A program made the position numbers and the translations under genes. Of a stretch of DNA of 64,000 bases, positions 1 to 8,907 are shown one piece after another (position 1 is the stretch's first letter; each line of letters opens with the position of its first letter). The notes beneath the pieces were generated by a model. That model did no database searches. It was not told the DNA's origin and saw nothing but the letters and a program-made list of their open reading frames with translations. The stretch is from Coprococcus comes ATCC 27758 (GTDB lineage Bacteria > Bacillota > Clostridia > Lachnospirales > Lachnospiraceae), in the NCBI RefSeq assembly GCF_025149785.1, contig NZ_CP102277.1:1860001-1924000 (forward strand), written 5' to 3'.

Positions 1-467
1 GCTCCAAGTTTTTTCAGTTCCTGGATTCTCTCCGGTTCCTGACAGCAAAAATACCTTTCAACATGTGCAACGATCGGTCGATATCCCTTGGTGATCAGCT
101 CATAAATGTAATTACGGACCGTGACAAAACTGTCATTGGTTGAAAACTCTGCCAAAACATATCTGCTTCCAAGCATCGTCGGCCGAAGCTTCTTATCAAG
201 ATGCCGGATCATCTGCTCATTCCGGTAATACTCGCAGCCAAGCCTCAGTCCAATTCCAACTTCTTCAGCATAATCGCGAAGTTCATGGTATACCCGGATC
301 ACCTTTTTCATGGAAGGCTCAAACATCTCCGGTCTGTAATGCGGAGTCGCAATGATATAACGTACTCCCTGCTCATAGGCATCCCGTATCATTGCTCTGG
401 AAGTCTCCATATCCGGTGCTCCATCATCCACTCCCGGAAGAATATGACAATGAATATCTACCAACAT
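1..467 (-). CDS. cpsB: CpsB/YwqE-type tyrosine-protein phosphatase, C-terminus outside window
   Basis: The first 155 codons of a PHP-domain phosphatase run off the left edge. The N-terminus has the metal-binding DIHCHILPGVDDG motif (His6, His8, Asp14/15), then ATPHY around His43 and HVERY near residue 135, all typical of the CpsB/CapC/YwqE family. These manganese-dependent enzymes dephosphorylate the tyrosine autokinase that, with a Wzz-type partner, controls capsule or exopolysaccharide chain synthesis. The ATG at 467 follows a GGAGAG ribosome binding site. It is read in the same direction as the Wzz-type gene at 2971-3681, so it belongs to the same polysaccharide locus, which should continue left with the tyrosine kinase. 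The family is clear; the substrate is inferred from family and context. Confidence 0.9.
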   Translation of the reverse strand, partial: MLVDIHCHILPGVDDGAPDMETSRAMIRDAYEQGVRYIIATPHYRPEMFEPSMKKVIRVYHELRDYAEEVGIGLRLGCEYYRNEQMIRHLDKKLRPTMLGSRYVLAEFSTNDSFVTVRNYIYELITKGYRPIVAHVERYFCCQEPERIQELKKLG

Positions 468-552
468 CAAAACGTATCTCTCCTGTCAAAAAGAAAACGC
501 CCCTCACGGTGACTACTGCCACAAAGAAGCGCTTTCAACATATGTTTGTAAA

Positions 553-1161
553 TTATCTAACAGCTTTCTTTTTAAGACCGAATACTGCTGCTACTGCTGC
601 CAGTCCAAGTACTGCAACTGCTGATACAGCTGTTGCGCTTGTAGCCGGTGAAGTAGCTGTTCCTGTAGCGGATGTAAGAGTTGTCTTGTCAACAACAAAT
701 GCAACCGGTGACAGTGAACTAAATGTACCTGTTACTGTTCCATCTGCAACAGTTGTATCAATCTTCTCCCAAGCTGATGCTGATCTATTGTAATGCAGGA
801 TCTGAACTTTAGAAGAAGCTGTTACACCTTTCATTACGAATGTGATCTTAAGTGGGAATTTAGCTCCTTCCGGCGCTGTAACTTCCTTAACATCAGCAAC
901 TGTCATATTCGCATTAAAATCGCTTCCAATTACTTCTTTCAATTTTGCTTCAGTCTTAATGTCTGCAACTGCCTGTGTGTATTCTATCGGGATCTCAGAT
1001 GTGATAGAAACATTCACAGCATTACCATCTGTATCTGTTGCGCTGCTTACAGCTGTAACAACTGTAGAAGCTGCCGGGCTTGGTGCTGCAAATGCCGTCA
1101 TTCCAATGCAGGATACCATAGCTGCAATAAGACCAACTGTCTTTAAGATTCTTGACTTCAT
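553..1161 (-). CDS. Small secreted surface protein with degenerate sorting-type C-terminus
   Basis: A 202-residue protein of unknown function. Residues 1-28 form a signal peptide with an Ala-rich cleavage region ending AFA. A globular part of about 110 residues follows, then a Ser/Thr/Ala-rich linker. The C-terminus has SPATS (about 171-175), a hydrophobic stretch and KKKAVR. That layout resembles a sortase substrate whose motif is close to the (S/P)PxTG signal of clostridial class B sortases but lacks the Gly. A sortase B gene lies about 1 kb upstream on the same strand. The ATG at 1161 is chosen because GGAGG sits 9 nt before it; an upstream GTG at 1179 would place the ribosome binding site inside the gene. 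It has its own promoter. Confidence 0.8.
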   Translation of the reverse strand: MKSRILKTVGLIAAMVSCIGMTAFAAPSPAASTVVTAVSSATDTDGNAVNVSITSEIPIEYTQAVADIKTEAKLKEVIGSDFNANMTVADVKEVTAPEGAKFPLKITFVMKGVTASSKVQILHYNRSASAWEKIDTTVADGTVTGTFSSLSPVAFVVDKTTLTSATGTATSPATSATAVSAVAVLGLAAVAAVFGLKKKAVR

Positions 1162-1212
1162 TTTCTTTGACCTCCTCACATAGTTTATTTGATATTCGCT
1201 ATATCAAGCTAT

Positions 1213-1241
1213 ACTATACTACAATTACATTATTTTGTAAA
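1213..1241 (-). promoter_or_regulatory. Sigma-A type promoter of the surface-protein gene
   Basis: On the minus strand TTTACA (1241-1236) is separated by 17 bp from TATAGT (1218-1213), close to the vegetative consensus. It lies between the LCP gene and the surface-protein start, in AT-rich DNA. The surface protein, and possibly cpsB after it, can therefore be transcribed separately from the upstream LCP/sortase genes. Confidence 0.65.
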
Positions 1242-2208
1242 ACATTTTTAATATTATTTTTTTTAATTCTTTATTGTCTACCAGATACTGCGCATGTCCG
1301 TCTTTCTCAATAATCTCACCCGGAACTTTCACGGTGTCCTCTGCAACCTTATAATCTGTCAGCTCTTCCATCTCATCCGCAGTCATGTTTGTTGTCATGT
1401 AATCCTCCAATTTCTGGTACAGAGAAAGATACTCTGTTTCGCTTTGAATACTCTGCATCTTCTCGATCAGAGCATCCATAAACTGTGACTGACGTTCCAT
1501 GCGCTGATTGTTACTGTCAAGGACTTCAATATCTCTTTTACGGACATATTTTTCAGCAAGTTCCCCATTAAGAGTAACTTCTGCACCTTTTTCAAATGCA
1601 GGATCAACAGCTGTATAATCTTCTGGCACGGTAAGAGTAATTCCTCCAACCGCATCGGTTGCTACAACCAGCCCCTCCAGCGTCAGTGAAAAATAAGAAT
1701 CCACATTCACGCCATACATCAGTTCTGATACCTTCTCAGATGTCAGACGGCAGCTCTCTTCTGCCCCGTCCCCATATGCGTACTGAAGTGCGATCTGCCC
1801 ATTTTCCGTCATCAGCCTGTTACCTGTCACATCATAAATATCGATTCCCACCATAGAATCTCTGGAAATCTGAATGATCTGTGCCGTCTTCTCTTCTTTG
1901 TTAAGGACCAGAAGATTCAGGCTGTCGCTCTGTCCGTTTTCTCCCGGGTTATTACCAAGATCTGCTTTTTCTTCCTTGTCAACACCCATGAACAGAACGG
2001 TCTTGATATCCGGGTTGAGTTTGTATTTCTTTCCGTCTTCTTCGATGATTCCGGACTGTGATTCCGTTTCGTCTGCACCCGCTTCTGCCGATGCCTCCTG
2101 TTTTTTCTGCGTACCGCTTTTCCCTTTTGTAACCGTATAAACGACACCTGCCAACAGCCCTGCGCAGATAACTGCAAGTATCACGATTACCAGATTTCTA
2201 TTCTTCAT
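1225..2208 (-). CDS. LytR-CpsA-Psr (LCP) family protein
   Basis: A 327-residue membrane-anchored protein: transmembrane helix at about 5-27, a charged linker, then an LCP domain from about 65 to 255. Visible family residues are the SRD of QISRD (Arg116, Asp117) and the Arg/Gln cluster NQRMERQ (Arg236, Arg239, Gln240), which bind the lipid pyrophosphate. LCP enzymes transfer undecaprenyl-linked polymers (wall teichoic acid, capsule) onto peptidoglycan outside the membrane. Its start overlaps the end of the sortase gene by 11 nt, so the two are translationally coupled. With the Wzz, CpsB and nucleotidyltransferase genes around it, attachment of the locus-encoded polysaccharide is the likely role. 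Confidence 0.92.
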   Translation of the reverse strand: MKNRNLVIVILAVICAGLLAGVVYTVTKGKSGTQKKQEASAEAGADETESQSGIIEEDGKKYKLNPDIKTVLFMGVDKEEKADLGNNPGENGQSDSLNLLVLNKEEKTAQIIQISRDSMVGIDIYDVTGNRLMTENGQIALQYAYGDGAEESCRLTSEKVSELMYGVNVDSYFSLTLEGLVVATDAVGGITLTVPEDYTAVDPAFEKGAEVTLNGELAEKYVRKRDIEVLDSNNQRMERQSQFMDALIEKMQSIQSETEYLSLYQKLEDYMTTNMTADEMEELTDYKVAEDTVKVPGEIIEKDGHAQYLVDNKELKKIILKMFYKIM

Positions 2209-2974
2209 TTGTCAGAACCGCCTCCACAAGAAGTCTATGGTTTGATTCTCCCGTCACACAGGTACTGAGCGACAGGATCCGGTCTTCTGTTCCTACGCTT
2301 TCGATATCACTGTAACGGCTTCTCAGGTCTCTGGAATCCTGAAGTGAATCCAGAAAAGCCTGTCTCTGGTCATCCATTACATAATTGAAAGAGTTGATCA
2401 GATGACGGTCATCATAAATAACTGCCGCAAAAATCCGGTAAGTCAGAACATGATCTGGTGTATAAATGATCACATTTGGATATTTTTCAATATATCCTTC
2501 TTCCAGATAACGATCCAGTGTATGAAACATGGTATCTACACCCTCACCCATCTGATGTCCGTAAATAACCGTATTGAAATCTGTAAAATTCTTACTGTTG
2601 CATGCCTGTGTAAAAATAGCACCATCCGCCGCTTCTACCCGTTCCCAGGTATGAGATAGATAATAATTATCATCCTCATTATTCTGGCAAACCGGATAAT
2701 CAACGGTTGTTCCATCAATCTTAATCCATGCGTAAATGTCCGGATTTTTTTCCTGAAGAGCAGTAAAATCAACCGGTATCTCCGGCTTTGTCTGCTCTCC
2801 GTCATCACTATTTGTTTTTGACGGTTTCACATTTTCCGTTGACAGCTTTTTTGCATCATCATACGACTGCTTCGTCTTTGCCGCCGTGGCGTAATACCAA
2901 ATCAGATAACCTGCACAGCAGACTGCTATCACAAGCAACACCGCAACAATAATCTTTCTTGTCCTGTCTTTCAA
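2198..2974 (-). CDS. srtB: Class B sortase
   Basis: A 258-residue class B sortase. A transmembrane anchor at about 8-29 precedes an extracellular catalytic domain with the full triad: His140 in VIYGH, Cys239 in SLSTC and Arg247 in NHRLLV. It is a cysteine transpeptidase that cleaves a C-terminal sorting motif and links the protein to cell-wall peptide. The start is a TTG at 2974 that overlaps the stop of the upstream Wzz gene by 4 nt; AGAGGG lies 7 nt before it. The nearest candidate substrate is the surface protein at 553-1161, whose C-terminus carries SPATS. The neighbouring polysaccharide genes suggest surface assembly is organised here. Confidence 0.93.
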   Translation of the reverse strand: MKDRTRKIIVAVLLVIAVCCAGYLIWYYATAAKTKQSYDDAKKLSTENVKPSKTNSDDGEQTKPEIPVDFTALQEKNPDIYAWIKIDGTTVDYPVCQNNEDDNYYLSHTWERVEAADGAIFTQACNSKNFTDFNTVIYGHQMGEGVDTMFHTLDRYLEEGYIEKYPNVIIYTPDHVLTYRIFAAVIYDDRHLINSFNYVMDDQRQAFLDSLQDSRDLRSRYSDIESVGTEDRILSLSTCVTGESNHRLLVEAVLTNEE

Positions 2975-3681
2975 ATCGATTCCCTCTTTTCTGTCGGAAT
3001 CGCTGCAAGCATATGAAGTCCAAGATATTTTTTAATATCTTCTTCTGTCTGAATTGTATCATTCATGAGATAACGAAGTACAATAACAGTAGCTGCCACA
3101 AACGCAAATGCAAGTCCACCCATTGCAGTATTCTTCTTAGTATTCGGTGAAGAAGGATATTTTGGCACAACAGCTTCTTCAACAACCTTCGGCTTGTCAC
3201 TGGACATTACATATGCCACTCTCTCAGCTGTCACATCCGCAAGTTCATTTGCAATTTTCTTTGCTTCTTTAGCGTTTGCATTCGAAACAGTAAATCTCAA
3301 AATACGGGTATCTGTCTGATTATCTGTCTGAATCATACTTTTTAACTCTTCATATGTATAATCCAGATTTAATTTTTCAATTACTTCTTCGAGAACAGGA
3401 CGGCTCGTTGCCAAAATCTCAAAGTCTGCTGTAAGCTGCGTACCCATCTGAATATCTGCAAGGGATGTCACACTTGTTGTTTTTGTTAAGATATAAATCA
3501 TTGAGGAAGCGGAATATTTCGGTGTGATCAGCAGTTTCGTACCACCAAACGCAAGTGTCGCTCCTATGATAAAACACAAAACAATTATCCACAATTTATT
3601 CATCAGCAAATGAAAAATTTCTCCGAGATCGATCTCCATCTCATCATCTTTTTGCATTTCTAACTGTTTCAACTCACTCAT
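2971..3681 (-). CDS. Wzz/YwqC-type polysaccharide copolymerase
   Basis: A 236-residue protein with two transmembrane helices (about 31-50 and 183-205) flanking an extracellular alpha/beta region, the layout of Wzz/CpsC/YwqC chain-length determinants. Such proteins set polymer length and act as membrane activator of a separate CpsD/YwqD tyrosine kinase; no kinase domain is fused here. The ATG at 3681 is chosen because GAGGAA lies shortly upstream and the longer reading frame (from 3735) would run into the nucleotidyltransferase gene. It overlaps the sortase start by 4 nt. CpsB at 1-467 would be the matching phosphatase. Confidence 0.88.
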   Translation of the reverse strand: MSELKQLEMQKDDEMEIDLGEIFHLLMNKLWIIVLCFIIGATLAFGGTKLLITPKYSASSMIYILTKTTSVTSLADIQMGTQLTADFEILATSRPVLEEVIEKLNLDYTYEELKSMIQTDNQTDTRILRFTVSNANAKEAKKIANELADVTAERVAYVMSSDKPKVVEEAVVPKYPSSPNTKKNTAMGGLAFAFVAATVIVLRYLMNDTIQTEEDIKKYLGLHMLAAIPTEKRESI

Positions 3682-3703
3682 AGTTTTTTTCCTCTTCTGT
3701 TCT

Positions 3704-4618
3704 TTAATTCCACAATTTTTCCGGATAAACGCCATCCTCTGTCATCTTCCTGAATCCGGCCTGTGCAAGTTCTGTATCTTCTTTATAAGTAATACCGATC
3801 CATTTATCGTGTGTTTCCAGAACCTTTACATCCACATTTCCTTCTTTTAAGAGATCTCCTACAATATTTGGAAGAAGATATTCTTTTTTCAAAGGATCTC
3901 CTGCTTCATCTTTTAAAAATTCTGCGAATCTCTCATCCAGAACCTGAATGAAATCCGGATAACCAGCCCACATATTCATGGATACATTAGAATCTGGTGT
4001 GATCCATTTCTGAACCGCTTCGCTGTCGCAGTGTACCCCGTCAGCCTGGATACTGATTCCAGTCGTCTCATGGATCTGTTCAAGCATTCCATTTTCATCT
4101 ACCACACATACGCCGCGGGTAACTGTTCCATTTTCACTAACCGTATTCTTCAGAATAAAACCAGCCATTCCCATCTGCATCTTATCTGCTGTCTCTGCGT
4201 GCGCAATCAAGTAATCATGGAGAAGCTTAAACGCTTCCTTTCCATAATAATCATCTGCATTGATGATCACAAACGGTTCTTTTACTACATCTTTACAACA
4301 CAGGACTGCCTGACCAGTTCCCCAAGGTTTGGTACGTCCCTCCGGAACTTCAAAACCAGCTGGAATATCTGCAAGATCCTGATATACATATTCCACCTCG
4401 ATCTGATCTCCGATACGATTCCCGATTACAGAACGGAATTCTTCTTCAATATCTTTTCTGATAATAAATACAACCTTGTCAAAACCAGCTTCTTTTGCAT
4501 CATAAATAGAGTAATCCATAATGATCTCCCCATTCGGAGACATCTTGGCGAGCTGCTTGATTCCTGTTCCAAATCTTGAACCGATTCCTGCTGCCATAAT
4601 AATCAGAGTAGTCTTCAT
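3704..4618 (-). CDS. Sugar-phosphate nucleotidyltransferase family protein
   Basis: A 304-residue cytosolic protein of the NTP_transferase fold. It starts with the nucleotide-binding loop MAAGIGSRFG (about 8-17) followed by KQ at 21-22, and has an INADDYYG metal-site motif in the middle. Proteins of this type couple NTP and a sugar 1-phosphate to give an NDP-sugar, but this subgroup has no experimentally assigned substrate that I can name. GAGGGAG lies 8 nt before the ATG, and a promoter-like sequence sits just upstream. It is the first gene of the minus-strand polysaccharide/sortase operon, which supports supply of an activated sugar. Confidence 0.85.
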   Translation of the reverse strand: MKTTLIIMAAGIGSRFGTGIKQLAKMSPNGEIIMDYSIYDAKEAGFDKVVFIIRKDIEEEFRSVIGNRIGDQIEVEYVYQDLADIPAGFEVPEGRTKPWGTGQAVLCCKDVVKEPFVIINADDYYGKEAFKLLHDYLIAHAETADKMQMGMAGFILKNTVSENGTVTRGVCVVDENGMLEQIHETTGISIQADGVHCDSEAVQKWITPDSNVSMNMWAGYPDFIQVLDERFAEFLKDEAGDPLKKEYLLPNIVGDLLKEGNVDVKVLETHDKWIGITYKEDTELAQAGFRKMTEDGVYPEKLWN

Positions 4619-4654
4619 AATAAATTCTCCCTCACTAAAAAACTGTCAATCTAC

Positions 4655-4681
4655 ATTATATACACTGTTTTTCTCCGTCAA
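4655..4681 (-). promoter_or_regulatory. Promoter of the polysaccharide/sortase operon
   Basis: On the minus strand a consensus TATAAT (4660-4655) is preceded at 15 bp by TTGACG (4681-4676). The spacing is short, so the promoter may be weak or assisted. It lies 37 nt before the nucleotidyltransferase ATG. The rest of 4682-4840 is AT-rich with no other recognisable feature. Confidence 0.55.
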
Positions 4682-4845
4682 AACATTAACATTTTAAACG
4701 CTTTATTCAAAAATCTTACATAAAAACAGCTATTCATAATTATACTTCAATTTTTTCACAATGTCTACCACCTATTACGAAATTAAGGAACTCCTTCTCT
4801 TCCTATCCATAACATTTTGATATGAATATAATTCATTATTGCTAT

Positions 4846-4874
4846 TTTACGTTATCTTTTACTCATGATATGAT
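4846..4874 (+). promoter_or_regulatory. Extended -10 promoter of the phosphoketolase gene
   Basis: TTTACG (4846-4851), a 17-bp spacer and TATGAT (4869-4874) form a good vegetative promoter. A TG one base before the -10 hexamer makes it an extended -10 type. It lies 55 nt before the phosphoketolase ATG, which has AGAGAGAGG as ribosome binding site. Confidence 0.75.
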
Positions 4875-4928
4875 GAACCCAGTTGAAAAAATAACAAAAA
4901 TGAACTAGAGAAAGAGAGAGGTACTAAA

Positions 4929-7304
4929 ATGGAAGACAATAAATTATGTCTTGAAAAGCAGCCATTATCTGATGAACTGCTCAACAAAATGAATGCCTAC
5001 TGGCGTGCTGCCAACTACCTGTCAGCCGGTCAGTTATACCTTCTTGATAATCCGCTTCTGAAAAAGCCATTGACCATGGATCAGATCAAGAAAAAAATCG
5101 TCGGACACTGGGGAACCGTACCTGGACAAAACTTCATCTATGTACACTGCAACCGTGTCATCAAACGTTATGATCTGGATATGATTCTTCTTTCCGGTCC
5201 AGGACATGGCGGAAACTTCCTGATCGCCAACACTTATCTGGAAGGTTCTTATAGTGAAGTTTATCCGAACATCAGCCAGAATGAGGAAGGCATGAAGAAA
5301 ATGTTCAAGCAGTTCTCATTCCCATGCGGAGTTCCGAGTCACTGTGCTCCAGAAACACCAGGTTCTATCAATGAGGGTGGAGAACTTGGATATTCAATTG
5401 CTCACGGCTTTGGTGCTGTTCTGGACAACCCAGATCTTATCGCTACAGTTGTTGTCGGTGACGGTGAAGCTGAAACAGGGCCGCTTGCTACTTCATGGCA
5501 GTCCAACAAATTCCTGAACCCGATCACAGACGGTGCTGTTCTTCCAATCCTTCATCTGAACGGATACAAGATCAGTAACCCGACCATTTTCTCACGTATT
5601 TCTCATGAGGAAGTAGAAAACTTCTTCAAGGGCTGCGGATGGAAACCTTACTTCGTAGAAGGTGATGATCCGATGACTATGCACAGAAAAATGGCTGAGA
5701 CTATGGATGCCTGCATCGAAGAAATCAAAGCAATCCAGAAAAATGCCCGTGAAAACAATGATCCTACCCGTCCGTTCTGGCCAATGATCGTTCTTCGTAC
5801 TCCAAAGGGATGGACAGGACCAAAGGTTGTTGACGGACTCCAGATTGAAGGATCTTTCCGTGCACATCAGGTACCGCTTTCTATGGAATCACCAGAACAT
5901 CTTGACCTTCTGAAAGAATGGTTGGAAAGCTACCATGCAGAAGAACTCTTTGATGAAAAAGGACGTCTGATTCCGGAACTTGCAGAACTTGCTCCAAAGG
6001 GAGATGCCCGTCTTGGTGCAAACCCGCATGCAAATGGCGGACTTCTTCTGAAAGACCTTCGTCTTCCGGATTTCCGCTCATACGGAATCGAAGTAGAACC
6101 TGGCAAGACAAAAGCACAGGATATGATCGAACTTGGCGGATACATCCGCGACATCTTCAAATTAAATGAAGACAGTAAGAACTTCCGTATCTTCGGACCA
6201 GATGAAAGTATGTCCAACCGTCTGTACAAAGTATTTGAAGAACAGAAACGTGACTGGCAGGCAGACTTGCTTGACACTGATGACTGCCTTGCAAGAGACG
6301 GACGTATCATGGACGGTATGTTAAGTGAACATATGTGTGAAGGATGGCTGGAAGGATATCTTCTGACAGGACGTCATGGATTCTTTGCAAGCTATGAAGC
6401 ATTCATCCGTATCGTTGACTCTATGGCAGCACAGCATGCAAAATGGCTGAAGGTCTGCAACCAGCTTTCATGGAGACAGCCGATTGCTTCGCTGAACTTT
6501 ATCCTGACATCTAATGTATGGCAACAGGATCATAACGGATTTACACATCAGGATCCAGGATTTCTGGATCACATTGCCAATAAAAAGGCAGACGTTGTCC
6601 GCATGTATTTACCACCGGATACAAACTGCTTACTCTCATGCTTCGACCACTGCATCAAGAGTAAGAACTATGTCAATGCAATCGTAGCGTCTAAACATCC
6701 AAGCTGCCAGTGGCTGACTATGGAACAGGCTGTAAAGCATTGTACACAGGGTATCGGTATCTGGGAATGGGCAAGTAATGACTGCGGTGAAGAACCAGAT
6801 GTTGTTATGGCTTGCTGCGGTGACACTCCTACTCTTGAAGTTATGGCTGCTGTTACTATCCTTCGTGATGAAATGCCAGAGCTCAAGATCCGCGTTGTCA
6901 ATGTAGTTGACCTGTTCAAACTGGAATCAGACCACAAACATCCACACGGATTAAGTGATGCAGAATACGATGCAATCTTCACAAAAGATAAACCGGTTAT
7001 CTTTGCATTCCACGGATATCCGACACTGATTCATGAGCTGACATACGAACGTCACAACCACAATATTTCTGTTCATGGATATCAGGAAGAAGGTACGATC
7101 ACTACTCCATTTGACATGCGTGTACAGAACCAGATTGACCGTTTCAACCTTGTAAAAGATGCAATCATGCATCTGCCACAGCTTGGCAATAAGGGATCAT
7201 TCCTGATTCAGAAGATGAACGACAAACTGGTTGAGCACAAGCAGTACATCGCTGAATATGGACAGGATCTGGAAGAAATCAGAAACTGGGAATGGCATAA
7301 ATAA
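4929..7304 (+). CDS. xfp: Xylulose-5-phosphate/fructose-6-phosphate phosphoketolase
   Basis: A 791-residue cytosolic enzyme at the normal family length. It uses thiamine pyrophosphate to split xylulose 5-phosphate or fructose 6-phosphate with phosphate, giving acetyl phosphate plus glyceraldehyde 3-phosphate or erythrose 4-phosphate. Visible family features are GPGHGG in the first 100 residues, the [11 protein letters not shown] cofactor-binding segment and the HQDPGF stretch in the second half. The gene is monocistronic: strong promoter upstream, intrinsic terminator 59 nt downstream, convergent LysR gene beyond. Its codon use is rich in preferred codons, suggesting high expression. It provides an acetyl-phosphate/ATP route for pentoses. 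Confidence 0.97.
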   Translation: MEDNKLCLEKQPLSDELLNKMNAYWRAANYLSAGQLYLLDNPLLKKPLTMDQIKKKIVGHWGTVPGQNFIYVHCNRVIKRYDLDMILLSGPGHGGNFLIANTYLEGSYSEVYPNISQNEEGMKKMFKQFSFPCGVPSHCAPETPGSINEGGELGYSIAHGFGAVLDNPDLIATVVVGDGEAETGPLATSWQSNKFLNPITDGAVLPILHLNGYKISNPTIFSRISHEEVENFFKGCGWKPYFVEGDDPMTMHRKMAETMDACIEEIKAIQKNARENNDPTRPFWPMIVLRTPKGWTGPKVVDGLQIEGSFRAHQVPLSMESPEHLDLLKEWLESYHAEELFDEKGRLIPELAELAPKGDARLGANPHANGGLLLKDLRLPDFRSYGIEVEPGKTKAQDMIELGGYIRDIFKLNEDSKNFRIFGPDESMSNRLYKVFEEQKRDWQADLLDTDDCLARDGRIMDGMLSEHMCEGWLEGYLLTGRHGFFASYEAFIRIVDSMAAQHAKWLKVCNQLSWRQPIASLNFILTSNVWQQDHNGFTHQDPGFLDHIANKKADVVRMYLPPDTNCLLSCFDHCIKSKNYVNAIVASKHPSCQWLTMEQAVKHCTQGIGIWEWASNDCGEEPDVVMACCGDTPTLEVMAAVTILRDEMPELKIRVVNVVDLFKLESDHKHPHGLSDAEYDAIFTKDKPVIFAFHGYPTLIHELTYERHNHNISVHGYQEEGTITTPFDMRVQNQIDRFNLVKDAIMHLPQLGNKGSFLIQKMNDKLVEHKQYIAEYGQDLEEIRNWEWHK

Positions 7305-7362
7305 TATCAATCGTTTTCTAATCCAAAATTCTACTTTATAACTTTATACTTACAAATATAAA

Positions 7363-7407
7363 AATGCTCCGGAATTATGATCCACACATAAAAAATTCCG
7401 GGGCATT
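7363..7407 (+). terminator. Intrinsic terminator after xfp
   Basis: AATGCTCCGGAATT (7363-7376) pairs with AATTCCGGGGCATT (7394-7407) over 14 bp with one G-T wobble. The T-rich sequence CTTATATTTTT follows. It lies between convergent xfp and the LysR gene and has a short A-rich flank, so it may serve both directions. Confidence 0.75.
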
Positions 7408-7492
7408 CTCCTTATATTTTTCTTTGCAGATACACATCCCGGCTACAAAGGATACCGATTTGCACAATCCACTTTGAAAATCTATTTCTTCT

Positions 7493-8386
7493 TTAGTTCT
7501 TCTGACTGCTCAGAAACTTCTGAAACTCCTTCGATGCAATACTCTGAGGATACTCAGTATCATAGATCAGAATAATATTTCTGGTCGGAAGCTTCTCTTC
7601 CACTTCGATTTCAAATACATTTTCTGCCTTCTTCTCTTCTTCGGCAAATTCTTCCGGGACAAATCCAATTCCAAGATTGTGACGGACTGCCGGCAAGATC
7701 AGGTCTGTCGTCGCAAGCTCCATATCCGGCAAAAACTGCAGACCATGATCTGCAAAATAATTATTCAGGAATTTTCTGGTCAGTGCCTCCGAAGTCAGGC
7801 TGATCCAGGGATAAGTCGAAAGCTCCTCCAATGAAATCTTTCTTCCTTTTAATTCTATGTAACGACTGCCGCCGATCAGCACCTCATGGTATTCCCGCAG
7901 TTTCTTCATCCTGAGCGGCTTATTTACCTGCAGATCCGTTGACACAAATGCAAGGTCTACCTTTCCTTCTTTTACCGCGTTGACCGAGTCCATGGTACTG
8001 TTATTTAAGATTTTGAAATGTACGTTCGGATAAATGCTGTTGAACTCTCCCATTGCCCGGAACAGGAAGCAGTGCAAGGCTGTCTCAGTCGCACTGATAT
8101 AGATTGTCCCGTTCTCCAGACTGATCAGATTGCTCAGATCATTTTCCCCTTTAAAAAACTGGGCGCACCCTGCCGATACATAGCTGTAAAAGGTTCTTCC
8201 CTCCGGTGTCAGCTTCATACCAGATTTGCTTCTGGTAAATAACCGGCATCCCAGTTCATTTTCCAGGTTGTGTATCGTTCTCGTCACCGCCGGCTGGCTC
8301 GTCTTCAGAACGCTGGATGCCTTTGTAAGGTTCTCATACTTCGCCACATAATAAAAAACTTTATAATATTCAAAATTAGAATTCAT
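7493..8386 (-). CDS. LysR-family transcriptional regulator
   Basis: A 297-residue LysR regulator: winged helix-turn-helix at about 3-60 (SQPAVTRTIHNLE) and a periplasmic-binding-protein-like effector domain from about 90. LysR proteins bind T-N11-A type sites and activate or repress on binding a small ligand. The gene stands alone: xfp is convergent on one side, and the other side holds only the dapB fragment and an unrelated transporter. The target is therefore not evident; xfp is possible but unsupported by promoter sharing. Confidence 0.92.
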   Translation of the reverse strand: MNSNFEYYKVFYYVAKYENLTKASSVLKTSQPAVTRTIHNLENELGCRLFTRSKSGMKLTPEGRTFYSYVSAGCAQFFKGENDLSNLISLENGTIYISATETALHCFLFRAMGEFNSIYPNVHFKILNNSTMDSVNAVKEGKVDLAFVSTDLQVNKPLRMKKLREYHEVLIGGSRYIELKGRKISLEELSTYPWISLTSEALTRKFLNNYFADHGLQFLPDMELATTDLILPAVRHNLGIGFVPEEFAEEEKKAENVFEIEVEEKLPTRNIILIYDTEYPQSIASKEFQKFLSSQKN

Positions 8387-8502
8387 GTGTCTCTCCTTTG
8401 TTGTCTTATCCTGTCAGTTTTTCATCTGCCGTAAGTATAGCATGCTTTTTTAGTTCTTACAATTGGAATCATAGCTTACTGAACATTCGGTGCGGATCCG
8501 GT

Positions 8503-8733
8503 CAAGTCATCATCGATTTTTCTACCAGAGAAACCAGTCTGGAGGTACTCTCCCTCGCAGTGAAACACCAAAAAGCCCTGGTATGCGGCACAACCGGATT
8601 TTCACCAGAAGAAATGCAGCAATTCCAGAACGCTGCTACATTGATTCCAATGCTCTATGCAGCAAATACTTCCAAGCTGGTCAAATATAATGAACAAGCT
8701 TCTGAAACTGGTCACTTCCACACTAAAAAAGAA
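8503..8733 (+). pseudogene. dapB: dapB fragment (dihydrodipicolinate reductase remnant)
   Basis: From about 8506 frame + encodes VIIDFSTRETSLEVL, a Lys-Ala-rich helix, then ALVCGTTGFSPEEMQ and IPMLYAANTS, matching the middle of DapB (VIIDFS, GTTG and the APNMS loop). Around 8675 the similarity shifts to another frame, which continues NIMNKLLKLVTSTLKK like the DapB segment after NMS. Neither the NAD(P)-binding N-terminus nor the C-terminus is present nearby. About 75 codons survive, with one frameshift and a disrupted NMS. This is a dead fragment; an intact dapB is expected elsewhere. Nothing else was recognised in 8387-8500 or 8765-8907. Confidence 0.75.
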
Positions 8734-8764
8734 CTGGCGACACTTTTTATCGTGCCGCCAGTTC
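8725..8764 (-). terminator. Intrinsic terminator downstream of the ABC fusion gene
   Basis: Read on the minus strand, GAACTGGCG pairs with CGCCAGTTC (8764-8756 with 8739-8731). The stem extends by GCAC/GTGT around a GATAAAAA loop, and CTTTTTTAG follows. It lies about 145 nt beyond the stop of the ABC transporter and overlaps the end of the dapB fragment. Confidence 0.75.
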
Positions 8765-8907
8765 CTTATATTGCCAGAACATGCTGTAGTCCGAACGGAA
8801 TCGCCTTTTTTACCGGCACTCTTCCATTCAGACAGTAAATATTTTCCTCACTCACTGCTTTTGTATTTTTCTCTTTATCCATTTTCCTTTTCCCTCATTC
8901 TCTTTTT

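Noticed and set aside
2959-3150. Plus-strand frame opposite the Wzz gene
   Set aside because: Shadow of the real minus-strand gene; no RBS or family similarity. The same holds for the many plus-strand frames opposite minus-strand genes and for minus-strand frames opposite xfp and rqcH.
8398-8838. 146-codon plus-strand frame as an intact gene
   Set aside because: Only its middle resembles DapB; the rest is unrelated and the DapB similarity continues in another frame, so it is a fragment.
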